Assembly: GCF_020184175.1 (NCBI RefSeq)
Contig: NC_065532.1
Span: 32,364,001-32,428,000 of the forward strand
Reading direction: 5' to 3'
Length of the DNA: 64,000 nucleotides
Origin: Aphis gossypii
Lineage: Eukaryota; Arthropoda; Insecta; Hemiptera; Aphididae
Translations under genes and position numbers: made by a program
Notes under the pieces: generated by a model
Seen by the model: the letters and a program-made list of their open reading frames with translations, nothing else
What the model was told of the DNA's origin: nothing
Databases searched by the model: none
In this document: piece after piece, positions 15,467 through 28,212 of the stretch
Position numbering within the stretch: the stretch's first letter is position 1
How the letters are laid out: the number at the start of each line of letters is the position of its first letter

Positions 15467-17559
15467 TTGTGCGCTGTAAAAACGGCGACGAAGTTAAAAT
15501 GCTCGCGAAACGTTGTTTTAACTACACATAGTATATTATACACAATACACATACATATATATATATGTTTGTGTGTGAGACTGCAGGGGCGGGGGAGAGC
15601 TAAAGTAGTATAACGCGCACAACTGCCGCCGCCACAGCTCGTTTCCTTTTTTGGATTTAACCTCTGCTATGCCCGAGACGCAAACGGTTTTCGCTGTTTT
15701 TTTCCTTCCAACATTATATTTTATTGTATATTCTTCGCGTTTCGTATTCGTTTGTGTGTTCGTATTATACCTGTGTGTTGTTATTATTATTATTATTACG
15801 TATTACGAAGTTGTGCCCCGGCCATACGACAAACACGTTAATAAACGAATTCAATTCTATTCCGTTATACCTATGACGATACTGTATATGTATATTGTAT
15901 ATATATACACATTTTATGTGTACGCGTCGTGTCCGAAAATGGTCTTAAATACTTTCACATTTACGTAGGCAGTAGGCACAAATTTAAACTTACTTACAAC
16001 ACACTTGACGTCAGCGGCGGTATTGTGTCTCGTTTAAAATACATAAACACGAACAAACATAATAGTACGACGGTCTATATCATAGCTTTTTTTATAATGG
16101 CTACATTATTATTATATCATATTATTATTATCATTGGAGGTATGGGCGTACGCCGTATGGCAGATTAATCGACTAATTATTTATAAAAAATATAATTTAT
16201 AAAGAATGCTGCAGATGATCTTCATCATTAATTATTAGATACATTTGTATATTGGTAAAATATCGTTTAACGTAATTAATTATTTGTACTTTACCGTAGT
16301 TAAATTTGTACGTACAAATTGCTGCTGAAAAAAATCGTAACATATTATGATTAAATATTTGAATAGAGTATGTTATATACTTTTTAGATACTCGTTAAAA
16401 TAATATTAAAATATTTAATTTCTTAATTTCTTTCTGACCTTGACATAACAAGAATGATTTATTAACACGTGAGTGTGCGACGGTATAAACTAAAAACGTC
16501 ATAAAAAGAATGCAGTTTTCAAAAAAATGTCATATTGAGAATTATAGTTGAGGTATGATGTCGGTGGTTAAATAAAAAATATTTTATTCGAGTATTTGCT
16601 CTTGTTTAGACTTTAAAGAATAATAAATTTTTAAGTAACTTTCAATGATTTAAAGGTATTTGTATTATTTACATCTATAATTACTTATGTGGTTATATAG
16701 GTAATAGTTATATTGTGTTCTATGGTGGTATTATTACGAATATATAGGTACATTAGGTACAATTATTGCAAAATATATTATATTCTATCAAATATCTAGG
16801 CTTGAAAAATAAATATCAAAGTTCGTGTATTAATAATGAACTTTTTACCCAATAGGAAAATCATACTCCCTTAAATCGAAGTCAAAAAGGTTACAAGTAG
16901 GACAAACATTGATTTTTTTATAAGGGCTGGTTGTAATTTTTTCTCTATTTATAAAAATCGAAATGACGCCATTGTTCTATCATATTTTCATTAGGTACTA
17001 GCTTTCTTTCATTATCACCATTATTATTTACTATGGTTGTTAGAAATCATCGTTATCGAATGAATGAGAGCGACGAATGAGTGCGCTTCCGAATTCTGAT
17101 ACAGAGGTATTGTTATGTCCTAGAGTTCGCGATTATTATATTATTATTCGTTAACAAATGAGCCACACCGACGACCTTACACTTTCCGTATCTTTCGATG
17201 GGATCTACCCAATTATTAGTATAACCTATATATTATATAAAGCACGCTGTTCGAGTTCGAAGGGCATATTGCTATCTGTGAGAAAGTAGTATTATAGTTC
17301 GATTATTATTATAGTTATTATTTTGCGGTGTGACGTTTTCACGATGCGCGCACCTTTCGCTCGGTGTTTGATTTGTATAGAAATAGAATAATATATTATA
17401 TTATTTAAATGGGTTTGTTGTGTATATTTTTAGAAATGACTCTCGTGACGACGTTTATTGCAATTATGACGATACGATAAAAGGCCAAACTCGCTGAAAT
17501 GATTTCGGGGGCGTCTGTATTTTTGAGACCGCAAATAACACAATAATCGTATATCAATC

Positions 17560-17578
17560 AAAAAAAAAAAAAAAAAAA
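17560..17578. repeat. Poly(A) run of 19
   Basis: An uninterrupted A tract. No SINE-type A/B boxes or target duplication were seen around it. Confidence 0.9.
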
Positions 17579-19419
17579 GAGCATAAATATTTGTTTATTA
17601 CTCTCGCCATTCGCTGACATATATTAATATTATATTTGTATATATAAACTCATTGATCGAGAAAAAACCTAGTTTTGTAGAATGTTTTCCTTGTCATTTC
17701 TCTGCACTCTTCTGTTCTTCTATTCGAATCTATTATAGGAGATAGTATAGTATCTATATCCCTATATAATGTACCTACGCCCTACGATCTACCTACGTAT
17801 CACTGTGTACCTATAAATAATAACCTACTCCCGGGACTATAATACTTGCATCCACCGGGGCCACATTATATACACATAATATTATCGACCTTCGATGTTT
17901 GTCACGAGACAGATGTTACTCTTGGTGTCCATGACCCGGCCCTATAAACACAATAACATTTCTGTAATGATGATTGTGGATATACACACACGCACATATA
18001 TATGTATAAAAAAAATAATAAACGATAAAATCGTCAATATTGTTGCGTCAGATATTCTGTGTATTGATCATACCAAATCGAATTGGCCGGCAGCATATTG
18101 TTTTTTTTAAATTTCTTTAGAAATCTCAAAAATCTTCGTTTAATCATAGTTAATTAATATAATATGATGTATTTAAATAAAACGAGGTTATATTTTATTA
18201 AAGCGCGGAATAATTTCCAAAAACGATTAAGTGCGAATTTGGCATTGAATATATTCCTTAAGGACTTGGTCCTGAAGTAATAATCTCCATTTATTTATAT
18301 ATATTTATTACTATATTAATGTATTATTGGCTGTATATAGTAATCCTTTTGAATATTCCGATAAGAACTTTCAAAATTAATTTATCACTATGTTCATTAA
18401 AGACCGATAGTAATATTTGTTTTAACTTTATTTTTCATTTATAATAAATGTTAATTTGCTCCAACCTCATTAATCAACTTCAAAACATTGAATTCATTTT
18501 TGTAAAAAAAAAAATCTCCTCTTTTTTATGTGCCGAGTATAAAACACTAAAAAATAGTGTGCTTTAAGTAATTATCATATTAGTGATAAATTTATTTTAA
18601 TATTAAAATATAAAATAATGGCGATATATAGCTTATGTAAGTATCGTATCACCACGAGTAGTATAATCTATTAATGTGATACTATAATATTTGTTCGATA
18701 GTCCCACGAATAAAAAATATGAACATCCGTTATAAGCGCCTCGGGGTGTTTTCAGAGAAATATATAATATTTGCTGTTTGGACTAATACCATAACATGAA
18801 TATTATTATTATTCATCGTCGTCTCTAAAGCTATGTACAGTTGAGTGAAAATACGATATACGCATCAGCTATATGTACCGATATGTACTTTACTAGCACA
18901 CTCAATGAAAACCCATTAATATATATATATTATATATATAAATGTATATAATATTTATATACACGTAGTGCATAATCGTGTACAGATAGAATAACGCTGG
19001 AGGCGAATATTTAATTAGGAACCTTTTGTGTGTCAAATTTAATTCGGTTTGTGGATTCGAAGAAAAATATTTCAATAAACTCTACTGATGCTCGAACCGG
19101 AGTTCATCTACCAGCCCTCCCGCAAACAGTTTCGATTTAACGTATTTACAGCTAATTTACAGAAATATTATGCATAGCCATATATACTCAAACATCAAAA
19201 GCGAACGCGTGGGCATAAAATGTAATAATGTAATAATATCTCGTTTTAATTTCCTATTGCGTTCAAATGCATCATACTGTATATAATATTATAATATAAA
19301 TGCCTGGGGTTATAATGGAATTAGATGATTGTGGGCGCGGGAGAGTGTGGAGGATTTTCATCCAAACATCTTGTCCGGGATTCACTAATCACATCATTTT
19401 GTATTTCCCGCTAAAACAG

Positions 19420-19560
19420 AAACTCTACGACTGCAGCAGTGTTCAATCGGCTATTTCCGTCGACTTGGATAAATTTAGAGGGCACCTGTACGTGCTGGAC
19501 GGCGGATACGACAACTGTCAACCGAAAGTTATCGTTTATGATCTGAAGACTTACAAATAT
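19420..19560 (+). CDS. Gene A, first recognised exon
   Basis: Acceptor ctaaaacag lies just before 19420 and donor gtacgt follows 19560. It encodes 47 residues from KLYDCSSVQSA to LKTYKY, phase 0 at both ends. The reading frame is open further upstream to an ATG at 19300, but that extension has no signal peptide, so I treat 19420 as an internal acceptor. The 5' border is the least certain in this gene. Confidence 0.7.
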
Positions 19561-22500
19561 GTACGTATACATATAGTAAATATATTATTATAATATTATA
19601 TTTTGAGCCGATTACATTATTCGTTAGTTTGTAGGGACGTACGCAAAATAAAATTGGATGTATGTTTTCAAAAGTCTGTGTTAGCTTAGTATTATGTTTT
19701 TAATTTAAAAATCAAACAACATTCTGTGACCAAATATAAATCATATTACAACTGCTGATATAGGTTAGTAAATAATGTTTTATTTAGATAACCCTTATAG
19801 ATTTTTTATAGTAGGTATCTAATGTCAACATATAAAAATTAAAATTTCACTAAAATAAAACAATTGAAAAATCAGTTCACGATTTATTTTTTCTTAACAA
19901 TAACAATTCAAATAATACAAAAACTATTCTGAAAAGTGAGCGAAAATAGATTGAAAATGTATTATTTTATGATTCAAAACAAACACTACTAATATTCTAA
20001 CCCTAAAATGATTAATTTTGATTAATTTTTCTCCAAAAAATCTAATGCCATATTTACTTGATAATAAGTAATAACATTATAAATAATCAGCGTAAGTTTC
20101 ATGTTTCAAATTTATATATTTTAAATTGTAACAAAAGTGCCAAATTCGATACAATTATGAAAACCGGGTCTGTTTGAAATATTATTATAGTGTTTTTTAT
20201 GTATTTTAGCTGTTTTTTTTATAATGAATTATATGAAAGCTTGAGAAAAATGTTAATTGGTAATTGACCACTCAAAATACCATAAACCTTTCTGTTAGCT
20301 AATGTATCCACAATCCACATATACATAGTAATATTATCACATTGTTATTATTGTTGTCACGTGACACGTATAGATACAGTCGGTAGAACTCGGTGGACTC
20401 AACGGATCGGGACTAACCACGCTGGTGGTAGATGCGAGACCGTTCAAAGCCGAGATGAGGGTGTACGTAGGCGATACGCACAGCGGACGTATCGTGGTAT
20501 TGGACCCGGACCGAAACATTTGGTACATGGTCGCATTACACGCCCAGAACTACGGCGGCGCAGTCATACAGGACTACCGCAGACCGGAAGTCAACCAGGA
20601 AGTTACTGCAGAATGCATCGCTGTCTCCAAGCTACATTCGTCTGTATACTTAACGTCAATGCGCTCGCACGACTTGTACACGGCTTCGTTCAAGGATCTT
20701 CGAAATATCACCTCTTATGTCACGCCTAGCGTAAAGGTATATACGACGCATGATCGCTTAATTATTATATCCGTCCATATATATATACGACACGCGATGA
20801 CGGACAATTGGGTAATCGCCATATTATAAGCGGAAATACGAGGGTGGCTTGGCTTAGTCGTATTTTCGTCGTTTATCTGTTTGAAATAATTATTTAAGTT
20901 AAGTCTGGAATGACTGTCTTCGAAAAACTATATTTCGGAATACTTACATGCATAACAAATAAAGACAATAATACGCACATTGCATTATACCTATTTGCAT
21001 TGATATTATTTCGGGAGACTTGAAAAATATAATGTTCACAATCATTTGTTCATCTAAATGTTTATGAATTATTATTACAGGTAATCACAGCAGACAATTA
21101 CTATTGATTATACAATTTAAAGAATTGTCCATGCACATTATCTATAGTATAATGTCATGGTATTAAATTATATAAGTTCGTCAACCGTTGATTGACGACT
21201 TATAATGATCAACATTTAAAAGAAAGTTTTTCGGCTATATGTGTCAAATAAAAATGAGGTTAAGAATATCATAGAAGGTTTTATTTGTGCAGTATAGATC
21301 GTATTTAAAAAAGAAATTTACAACAAAGAAATTATTGTCTCGTTTTCATCAATAAAAACAAAAAAACAATTCTATTGTTTTAAAATTATTTATTTATTTT
21401 AAATTAAACAGACTTACAGTAACGATGTTTACTATCTATTAATAAAATATTCATTTTAAAGAAATCAAACAATAAATAGCTAAGGCGCAATATGCCGTTA
21501 TAATATATTAAAAAGTAAGCCCTCCCTTAAAATGTTATTTCAGTTCTATCGCCTTATTCGTTTAATAACATAATTCCTCTTCTCATATTATCCTTTGTTC
21601 GATCGTTTAAACCGTCTAAACCTACTTACCTACAATATACGCCGCGTAAATATACGGGTACGCTTATTATTACAACGAAACGCTACTCTGTATTTACGCG
21701 CGCGCGTTTAATTAAAATTACAACGCATTCGTAATTATACTGTATTATATAAAATAATAACTATTTTTCCCCTTTTTAATAGTACCTACATTATATCCGC
21801 ACGGTGTCTTCGTCGTTTTATTCGCGGCGCACAGGCCGTCAAACGACGTCTTCATGTTTAATATTCTTACGGAAACGTATAGTAACTTTAGTCACCGCTA
21901 TCGCGGTCGAAACGATTTGAGACGTAATTAGAAAATTATTGTCTTCGTTGCAGGATGGTGACGTGCTTCCGGTTGGATTGCGAGTGCGCTGGGAAGGCGT
22001 CAAACTGGGTGTTTCGAGCGGGCTGTACGCTGATATACAGGGTGGTCTCAACTATGTATACACCAGAGATTTCGTAGCCGTCAGGTGAATATAATAGGTA
22101 TATTGTATAAAAATATCATCTGGAGGACTCTATAGTGTAGACTAGTGTTTCTACTAGTATATAAGTAATAAAACAAAAAAAAAAACCCAATTATTTTGAT
22201 TTTTACATTGTTTACTTAATTTTTATATAAAATTGTAACTATGTCGGGTAATAGTCATAGTGTCAAAAGAGACTTATTTTAAATCTTCATAAAATTTGCT
22301 AGTCAATTATGTTTGTTGGTTAATGTATTTTTATTTTAATAAAAGAGTTATGTAGTACCATGTTTGGATTTTTTCGTAAAAAATGACAAAACTACTTAAT
22401 TTCAAGTGCCCAGGAGCACAGCTTAAGATCAAATAATTAATTTCAAATTTTGCAATTATTATTTTAAAGGGTGTCAAAGGTTTAAATGAGATGGTGCCAA

Positions 22501-23092
22501 AAATTGTATAAAAAAAAAATTACAAGAGTAAACATAGGGCCATCATTCAGTCTACAGTCTATACACACTCCATTGTGGTCATAAAATCTTTTTAAATAAT
22601 ACTATCAAATATTAAATTCAATAATAAAGTGCATATTATAATACAGGTTTTACATAAATAATGTAATTCAGGGGTGTTTAAATGTCCAAAAAATGTTGAT
22701 AGACGCAATTCAATCAACTAAATATTTCGCAAATAACAATTTGATTGTATAATCGCGATTTAAATCATCCGAGTAGGACAAAATTTCCCAGTGTTTTACA
22801 TATTATCTGTAACATGTACAATGTTATGTACACAGAATTTCTTAAAACAAATCGATCGTTCGAGTTAACGCGTGTATTATTTTATATTTATGTATGTAGA
22901 TTGAGTTTGATCGCCGGAGGTGCACCGGTCACGGCGGAAAACCACAAGGTGTTGTTGCAGTCGTACGACCTGTTACCGGCGGTAACGAAGATTTTCACGG
23001 ACAACACGAATTATCTGCAAGTGTGGGCCCTAAACGCCGTGCCCAACTCGAAAAACCGTCATCTGGTTAAAATAAATACGCTCACGTTATAA
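19420..23092 (+). CDS. Gene A: divergent yellow/MRJP-family protein, C-terminal four exons (N-terminus not found)
   Basis: Four exons join in frame: 19420-19560, 20374-20736, 21954-22084 and 22900-23092, giving 275 codons and a TAA stop. The order of motifs fits the MRJP domain: a 'DLDKFRGHLYVLDGG' segment (the family's DECGRLWVLDSG position), 'CQPKVIVYDLKT', 'LVVD...VYVGDTHSGRIVVLD', then 'SSGLYADIQGGLNYV' and 'NTNYLQVWALNAVPN' at the place of the C-terminal WVLxNR motif. Family members are secreted beta-propeller proteins of cuticle, pigment or egg biology, usually near 400 aa, so about 120 N-terminal residues with the signal peptide are missing; I could not find them upstream. The central 'AVACWN'-type motif reads AVRLS here, which marks it as divergent. 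The gene is convergent with gene B. The subfamily is not resolved. A truncated copy or pseudogene is possible, but all joints are in frame and free of stops. Confidence 0.8.
20374..20736 (+). CDS. Gene A, second exon (propeller core)
   Basis: Acceptor cgtatag precedes 20374; donor gtatat follows AAG at 20736. An alternative donor gtaaag six bases earlier would remove two codons. It carries 121 codons, including LVVDARPFKAEMRVYVGDTH and SGRIVVLDPDRNIWYMV, which correspond to the VYVSDAANRAVIVYD region of genes B and C. Both ends are phase 0. The intron before it sits at the same place as the only intron of gene C. Confidence 0.85.
21954..22084 (+). CDS. Gene A, third exon
   Basis: A pyrimidine-rich acceptor ttcgttgcag ends at 21953 and donor gtgaat starts at 22085. 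It gives 43 codons plus two bases, read DGDVLPVGLRVRWEG... to TRDFVAVR, with the last codon AG|A split across the intron. The in-frame join to the next exon supports both borders. Confidence 0.85.
22900..23092 (+). CDS. Gene A, terminal exon
   Basis: Acceptor tgtatgtag ends at 22899. The first base completes the split AGA codon; the exon then reads LSLIAGGAPVTAENHKVLLQ and later NTNYLQVWALNAV, and ends in TAA at 23090-23092. It corresponds to the last blade of the propeller. Confidence 0.85.
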
Positions 23093-23202
23093 ATGTCGTC
23101 ATTCGTGAATTCAATATATTATTACTAGGTATAATTAGAGGTTACCTGGAGGATTTGACGTTTTTAATGAGCAATATTGCCGTCCCTTTAAGATTCGCTC
23201 TG

Positions 23203-23437
23203 TATAAAGAAGATTCACGAAACATGCTCACCGTCTCCTTCATTTCTCCTTTGTAGTAATGAATTTATGAAAAATCTTATTTTTGGAATTCCTAAGTATA
23301 TAGCTAAAAGCCGTCGTTACTTTAAGTACTTATATTTTGTAATGTTGTTAAGGATTGTCCTATGTTGATACAATAATACGAACTAACAAGTAAAAAGTTT
23401 GGTGACTGGTGAGCATACTTGGTGAATCATATTCTGT
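23203..23437. mobile_element. Short TIR element just 3' of gene A
   Basis: Inverted repeats at 23210-23232 and 23408-23430 match at 19 of 23 positions (core GATTCAC.AA..ATGCTCACC). About 235 bp in all, starting 110 bases after the gene A stop, so it may lie in the 3' UTR. The outer flanks are degenerate. Confidence 0.5.
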
Positions 23438-23498
23438 TTAATATATATATGGATTTAAACGACGTTTATAAACTGTAAATATAATATCTATGTATACT

Positions 23499-23540
23499 AT
23501 CATTGATTATAATAGAATAGTCTATTACATAATCAATGAT
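23499..23540. repeat. 18-bp hairpin with a 2-base bulge
   Basis: ATCATTGATTAT + AATAGA pairs with TCTATT + ATAATCAATGAT around loop ATAG; AC is bulged. It lies about 400 bases after the gene A stop. Confidence 0.75.
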
Positions 23541-26500
23541 ACTATAATATATTCTCTTACATTATACCATTCCATATATGTAATATGTATGTATTATAAC
23601 CATCACCGTTTACGGAACTTGTCATTATTAGATGTAAGTACCAATAGGGTGATCAATATTATATTTAATTGGCTACAATCATTATTAATTTTCAATATGT
23701 TTTTGTTTTTGGAAAAAAAATTGTTTTTAAGTAGCTTAGAAAAGTACAAACTTACTTAGTATAGTATATTTAGACGGAAAAAAATATAATTTTCATTATT
23801 GCCTAAACAATATTATATTATCCACACGAGTATTGAATGAATTGTTTTTGCATAAGTATTCCGTGTCTATTTTAAATGTTAATCAATAATTTTTTGTAAA
23901 AATGTAGTATTATATATTAGGTATAATAATATATTATGGTTTAATAAATATTTTAAATTATACAGGACTTCAAAAATACAGAAATTGACGAGTGAAAAGA
24001 GCGTAGCCAGGTAAATAGATCACTCCGTAATCCGTATGATATATGTACGTACATACATTATGCTAAATGCATAGACTGTGTGGGCGAATTTCATATGCTC
24101 GCATGTAATAGATATATTTTATATAAATCTACTGTAATATATTATCGAGTACAATTGTGGGTTTAGGGGACTAGGGGAGTTAACGTAAATTAACTAAATC
24201 AAAGGATGTTTTCGTTTTAATTATATTCGCTAAATGAATACGAATTTAATGTGTTAAGTTTATATGACAAATATATGTAAGTACACCTCTACCTGTATAA
24301 TATATTATACACAAATAAAGTAATGAATATTACACTGTGCGTAACAGTTGGCATAAATTGTTTGACTCGTACATAAAAGAATATTAAATAGTATATGTTA
24401 CTTGTTTACTATTTTTTGCCATATAAACATAATATTACAGTCTAAGTCTATCCTAAAAGTCACATATCACCAAAAATATCTCTGTGATAATACCGATACG
24501 TACGTCAATATAATAAATAATATTAAAATACGCATTTTTAAACATTAATAATCTATGAGAAAATTAAAATTAATTGCATTTAATTGCATACAATTCTTAT
24601 AAATTATTATTGTTAAAAATAAAAATAATCACATTTTGATGTATTATTGATTTGTCACAGAAATATATAATTAGGGCGATGCGGCACCTTTGAGACACAA
24701 TTTTTATTGTAATTTTAACGTCTACAATATTTATATAGTACTTATAATTATTCATTTGATGGTAGATAAATAAAACTTATATAATATGCACCAACTATAG
24801 ATTTTTTCGAACGTTTATTTTGATATTATTATGTGTATCTATACCTATACACTGAGTGCATTTTTCCATAAATATATTATTAAGTCTCAATTTTTTATTT
24901 TATTGAATTAAGAAGTATATAAAGTCTTATCTTTACGACGACGAGGTCGTAAAAAATGCTCAGTTTCTCTGATCATTATACGAAAATGTTCATTGCTTCC
25001 GGGTACGAAAAAAAATCTTTTGGAATGTATTGTGCTTATGGAAATTCTGGAATCCAATAACTTCCCGGATACGCTTATTATGTTGAGGTATAGCAAAATG
25101 AAAATCTATTCTTTAATAGTCGCTAATTATTGATTAAATCCGCATTGAGTAAAGAATAATTTAACATTTTATTGTTGTAGGTCTAAATTTTCAAGTATTT
25201 TTTATTTTTATAATTTAAAATAAAAAATGTCTTTTATAATAAATTCTATTTGAAAACACGTAGATATGTATAATAAAGTTAATAACATATTTAAATGATA
25301 AAGTTTTCGTAATTTAGCGTTTGTAATGATACTTAAGCTTTACAGTATGATGGGTATCGCGTAATATATCATTAAAGAGGTTAAAAATAAGTTTTTATAA
25401 ACAATTATTTATGTTCCACAGATTTAACATGGTTATTACTATATATACCTACTTTTTTAACATAGGTAGAAAAAAAGTTGTAAAAACTGTCAAAAAGATA
25501 AATATTTAATATTATTCTTAAGTCACAAATAATAATGCATTTTATTATTTTAATAGTAATAAATAAACAGAGTTATTCAAGTATTGTTTTTAATGAATTT
25601 GTCATTTAATATTATACCAGGAGGTATAGTGAATAGATATATTATTTACAAATTTATTAATTGTTTAAAACTAAACAATGAATAAGGTTATTTTATTATT
25701 TAGGGATAATACTTCTCCATTATAGGTAATTATAATGCAATACAAATGGTTATTTTTGCATTTTAAAATATATACTATAAATGTTTAAATTAAATTTATT
25801 GTAATTTTTTTAAAGATTAAAGGAAAAATTCTCGTTTACCCATCAAAGATAATAGTAACACAAATGTTTATTTTAAATTGCATAAAAACTAACTTTTTAA
25901 GTGCTTTTTGTTAATTATATATATATTATAAACATGTTTATGTTACATTATTGGTTCCTGTAATCATGTAAACATCAAGCAAGTACTTCACAAATATTTA
26001 TTTTTGTTTTTGTGATAATATGTAACTGATAATTAATTATTATTTTTTTGAATTTTAGATACCATTTGAAAATCTATTTAAATAAAAATAAATCATACAT
26101 CTGCAGTCGACCTATAATATTACACTCAGTTAGATAATCGTTAAGAAAAAGTTTTTGTTTTTTATACCGACTTCGTCACGAAACGACAAAAGTAAAGTAT
26201 AAAATATTTCATTTTAATTATCATAATTAATATACAACAATTATTGTATTCAGAATAAGACGCATAATTCTTTATTACTATGCATAAATTAAATATTCAT
26301 TATTATTAAAAATGAGATATTTAATGACCTGACAATGGTTATGGCGTTAATTTGAATATGATGAGAGAATATTACCGTTTATTAAATTGTTATCAAAAAG
26401 TATTCATAGTACGATACCAGCTGTTTATATTTAATATGATCGATATGACATGCACGAAATTATATAAACACGCATTACGTAAAAATTATCTAAATTGTGT

Positions 26501-27871
26501 AATATTAGTAATATTACACTTATCTAGTAATTTAAATGGAATTCATATTAGTTTAATACATTTTTTATTAGTGTAGACGCTGAGAACAAAATATCTATTT
26601 GATTTAGATAAATAATGTTTTCAATAAATAATAATAGTGTAATGTGTTATCATTAGTGTGAATTTGAAATATTCTTTTAAACAAATAAAAAAAAAAAAAA
26701 ATTATATTTATTTTGTAATGTAAAACGTAGCAACAGATATAGGCATACCAACCTATTTTTGTTTAATTATAGGTATAATCATAAATATTAAATTAATTAT
26801 TAAAATGTTAATAATAGCGCTGAAATCAAATTTGTATCATGGTAGACGAAAGAAATAGGTAAGAGTTTACATAGTAATGTATGCTTGTGGTGTGCGTGTC
26901 CCTAGCTGATGTTATACAAATGTAAATTTGTATACCTACGCAATTTGATCATTTTACGACATAAAAAATTGATTGCTGAACAAAATAATATTTTATTAGC
27001 TTAGGATTGAAGTTGGTGAAATTTACACTTTCAATAATATTTAACACGAATGTATCAAAAATCACAAAATATAATATTACCATGGACAGAAATATATAAC
27101 ATTAACAGATAATATTATGTTGTTATCTGTTGAATATGTGCCCATAACATGGAATTAAATAAAATAATTTATAATTTCATTACTGTAATGATAAATATTT
27201 TAGGGCCACTATAAAGTTTATATTTTTTTTCACGTTAAAGAAAAATATTATTGTATTTCGTTATATAGGTAGTATATTAGGTAGTAGTACCTAGTTTTTA
27301 ATTCACCGATCTGCTAAGTATACTCGTATACGTGGTTATAGTATACCGTACGCCTTAAAATATACATTGCCTATACGAAACAATAACTATTTTAGTTATG
27401 TATTTATAGTAAATAATTAAAACATACACGATAAAACTTATACTTTTATTGACATAATATTTTTTATTTAAAATAACTTTTATTTATTAATATGTTATAA
27501 GCCGTGATTTTCTTAGGTATAATAATGAATTTTGTTCTATAATAGTTCTCTTATACGAGATCGTGCTTAGGAATTTTCAATCTCGGGTGAATGATGTTTA
27601 AAAGAAAATTAAATATAAAATATTATGATACATAATTTGATGGAATTTAAAATATATATTAAACCTAAAGAACAAAGTAAATTTCATACAAATAAAATCG
27701 GATGATAAATTTACTCCTGGTAGAATTCGAGTATACCGCCCGGTTCACGCTGGTGAATGTAAACGATTCCGTTAAGTAAGTATATTATAAAGGAGTTATA
27801 AACGATATTAACAAATCTTTGGTGAATTGAGTTTGTTTATTCCACGGATTTAAAACTGATGTAATGTATAT

Positions 27872-27877
27872 TTTATT
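27872..27877 (-). terminator. Candidate poly(A) signal of gene B
   Basis: AATAAA on the minus strand about 65 bases after the stop codon. The position is reasonable, but AATAAA is common by chance in DNA this AT-rich. Confidence 0.4.
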
Positions 27878-27942
27878 ATATTATGTTGTCAAGTGACTCT
27901 TTGCAGACTCTGTCGCATAGTCGAAAGGGTCACGAACGTGAC

Positions 27943-28212
27943 TTAAAAGCATCCTTCGAGCATGCGGACGTTGTGCACGATTCCGCAGCCGACAGTGTTT
28001 TGTGCAAAGTCTGGAAAGTTTGACTCGAGCACCAAGAGCCGGTTCCGGTCCCGGTCGATCATCACTTGGGTAGCCAGAAAACAGGGGTCAGACCGATAGA
28101 CCGGTGAGAAGTTTTCCACAGCGAACGGACGGGTCGCGTCCCAGCTCTGCACGTCGGGTGAAGCGTCGTATCGGAAGAACACTTTTGTGCCTCCGTCCGT
28201 ACCTAAAATCAC
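27943..28212 (-). CDS. Gene B, terminal exon
   Basis: Acceptor ccggtttcag ends at 28213. The exon begins GTG ATT TTA GGT (VILG) and runs 89 residues to ...VRMLEGCF and a TAA stop. It holds VFFRYD, VQSWDA and LESNFPDFAQNTVGC, matching LYFRYR, VYAWDT and LESNFPDYISGAVGC of gene C. Confidence 0.92.
   Translation of the reverse strand: MILGTDGGTKVFFRYDASPDVQSWDATRPFAVENFSPVYRSDPCFLATQVMIDRDRNRLLVLESNFPDFAQNTVGCGIVHNVRMLEGCF

Larger units (their letters stand above)
1..19419. other. AT-rich region without a supportable gene
   Basis: No exon of a known family was recognised. It holds CpG-rich patches (about 730-1110, 9540-10120, 12300-13560, 15060-15660), a TIR element at 12838-13219, a 17-bp-arm hairpin at 11923-11960, and many AT microsatellites. 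The missing N-terminal exon(s) of gene A may lie here. Short ORFs in it have low-complexity composition. Confidence 0.5.
23093..27942. other. Convergent spacer between genes A and B
   Basis: It contains a short TIR element (about 23203-23437), a hairpin (23499-23540) and candidate AATAAA signals for gene A at 23943 and 24314. From about 24.4 to 27.8 kb I see only AT-rich sequence. Confidence 0.5.

Noticed and set aside
15074..15613. Several overlapping ORFs in the GT/CG-rich block
   Set aside because: They translate the GTGCGT repeat and poly-AT runs (Val/Cys/Arg, Tyr/Ile strings); no sign of selection for protein.
17560..17578. Poly(A) tail of a possible SINE or retrocopy
   Set aside because: No Pol III boxes, no ORF and no flanking target duplication found.
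20361..20729. A second long plus-strand frame over gene A exon 2
   Set aside because: It is a shadow of the real frame; only the 20374 frame carries the family motifs and joins its neighbours in phase.
22033..22044. TACAGGGTGG inside gene A exon 3, resembling a transposon end
   Set aside because: It is coding sequence (IQGG) in the conserved reading frame, has no inverted partner and no TIR extension.
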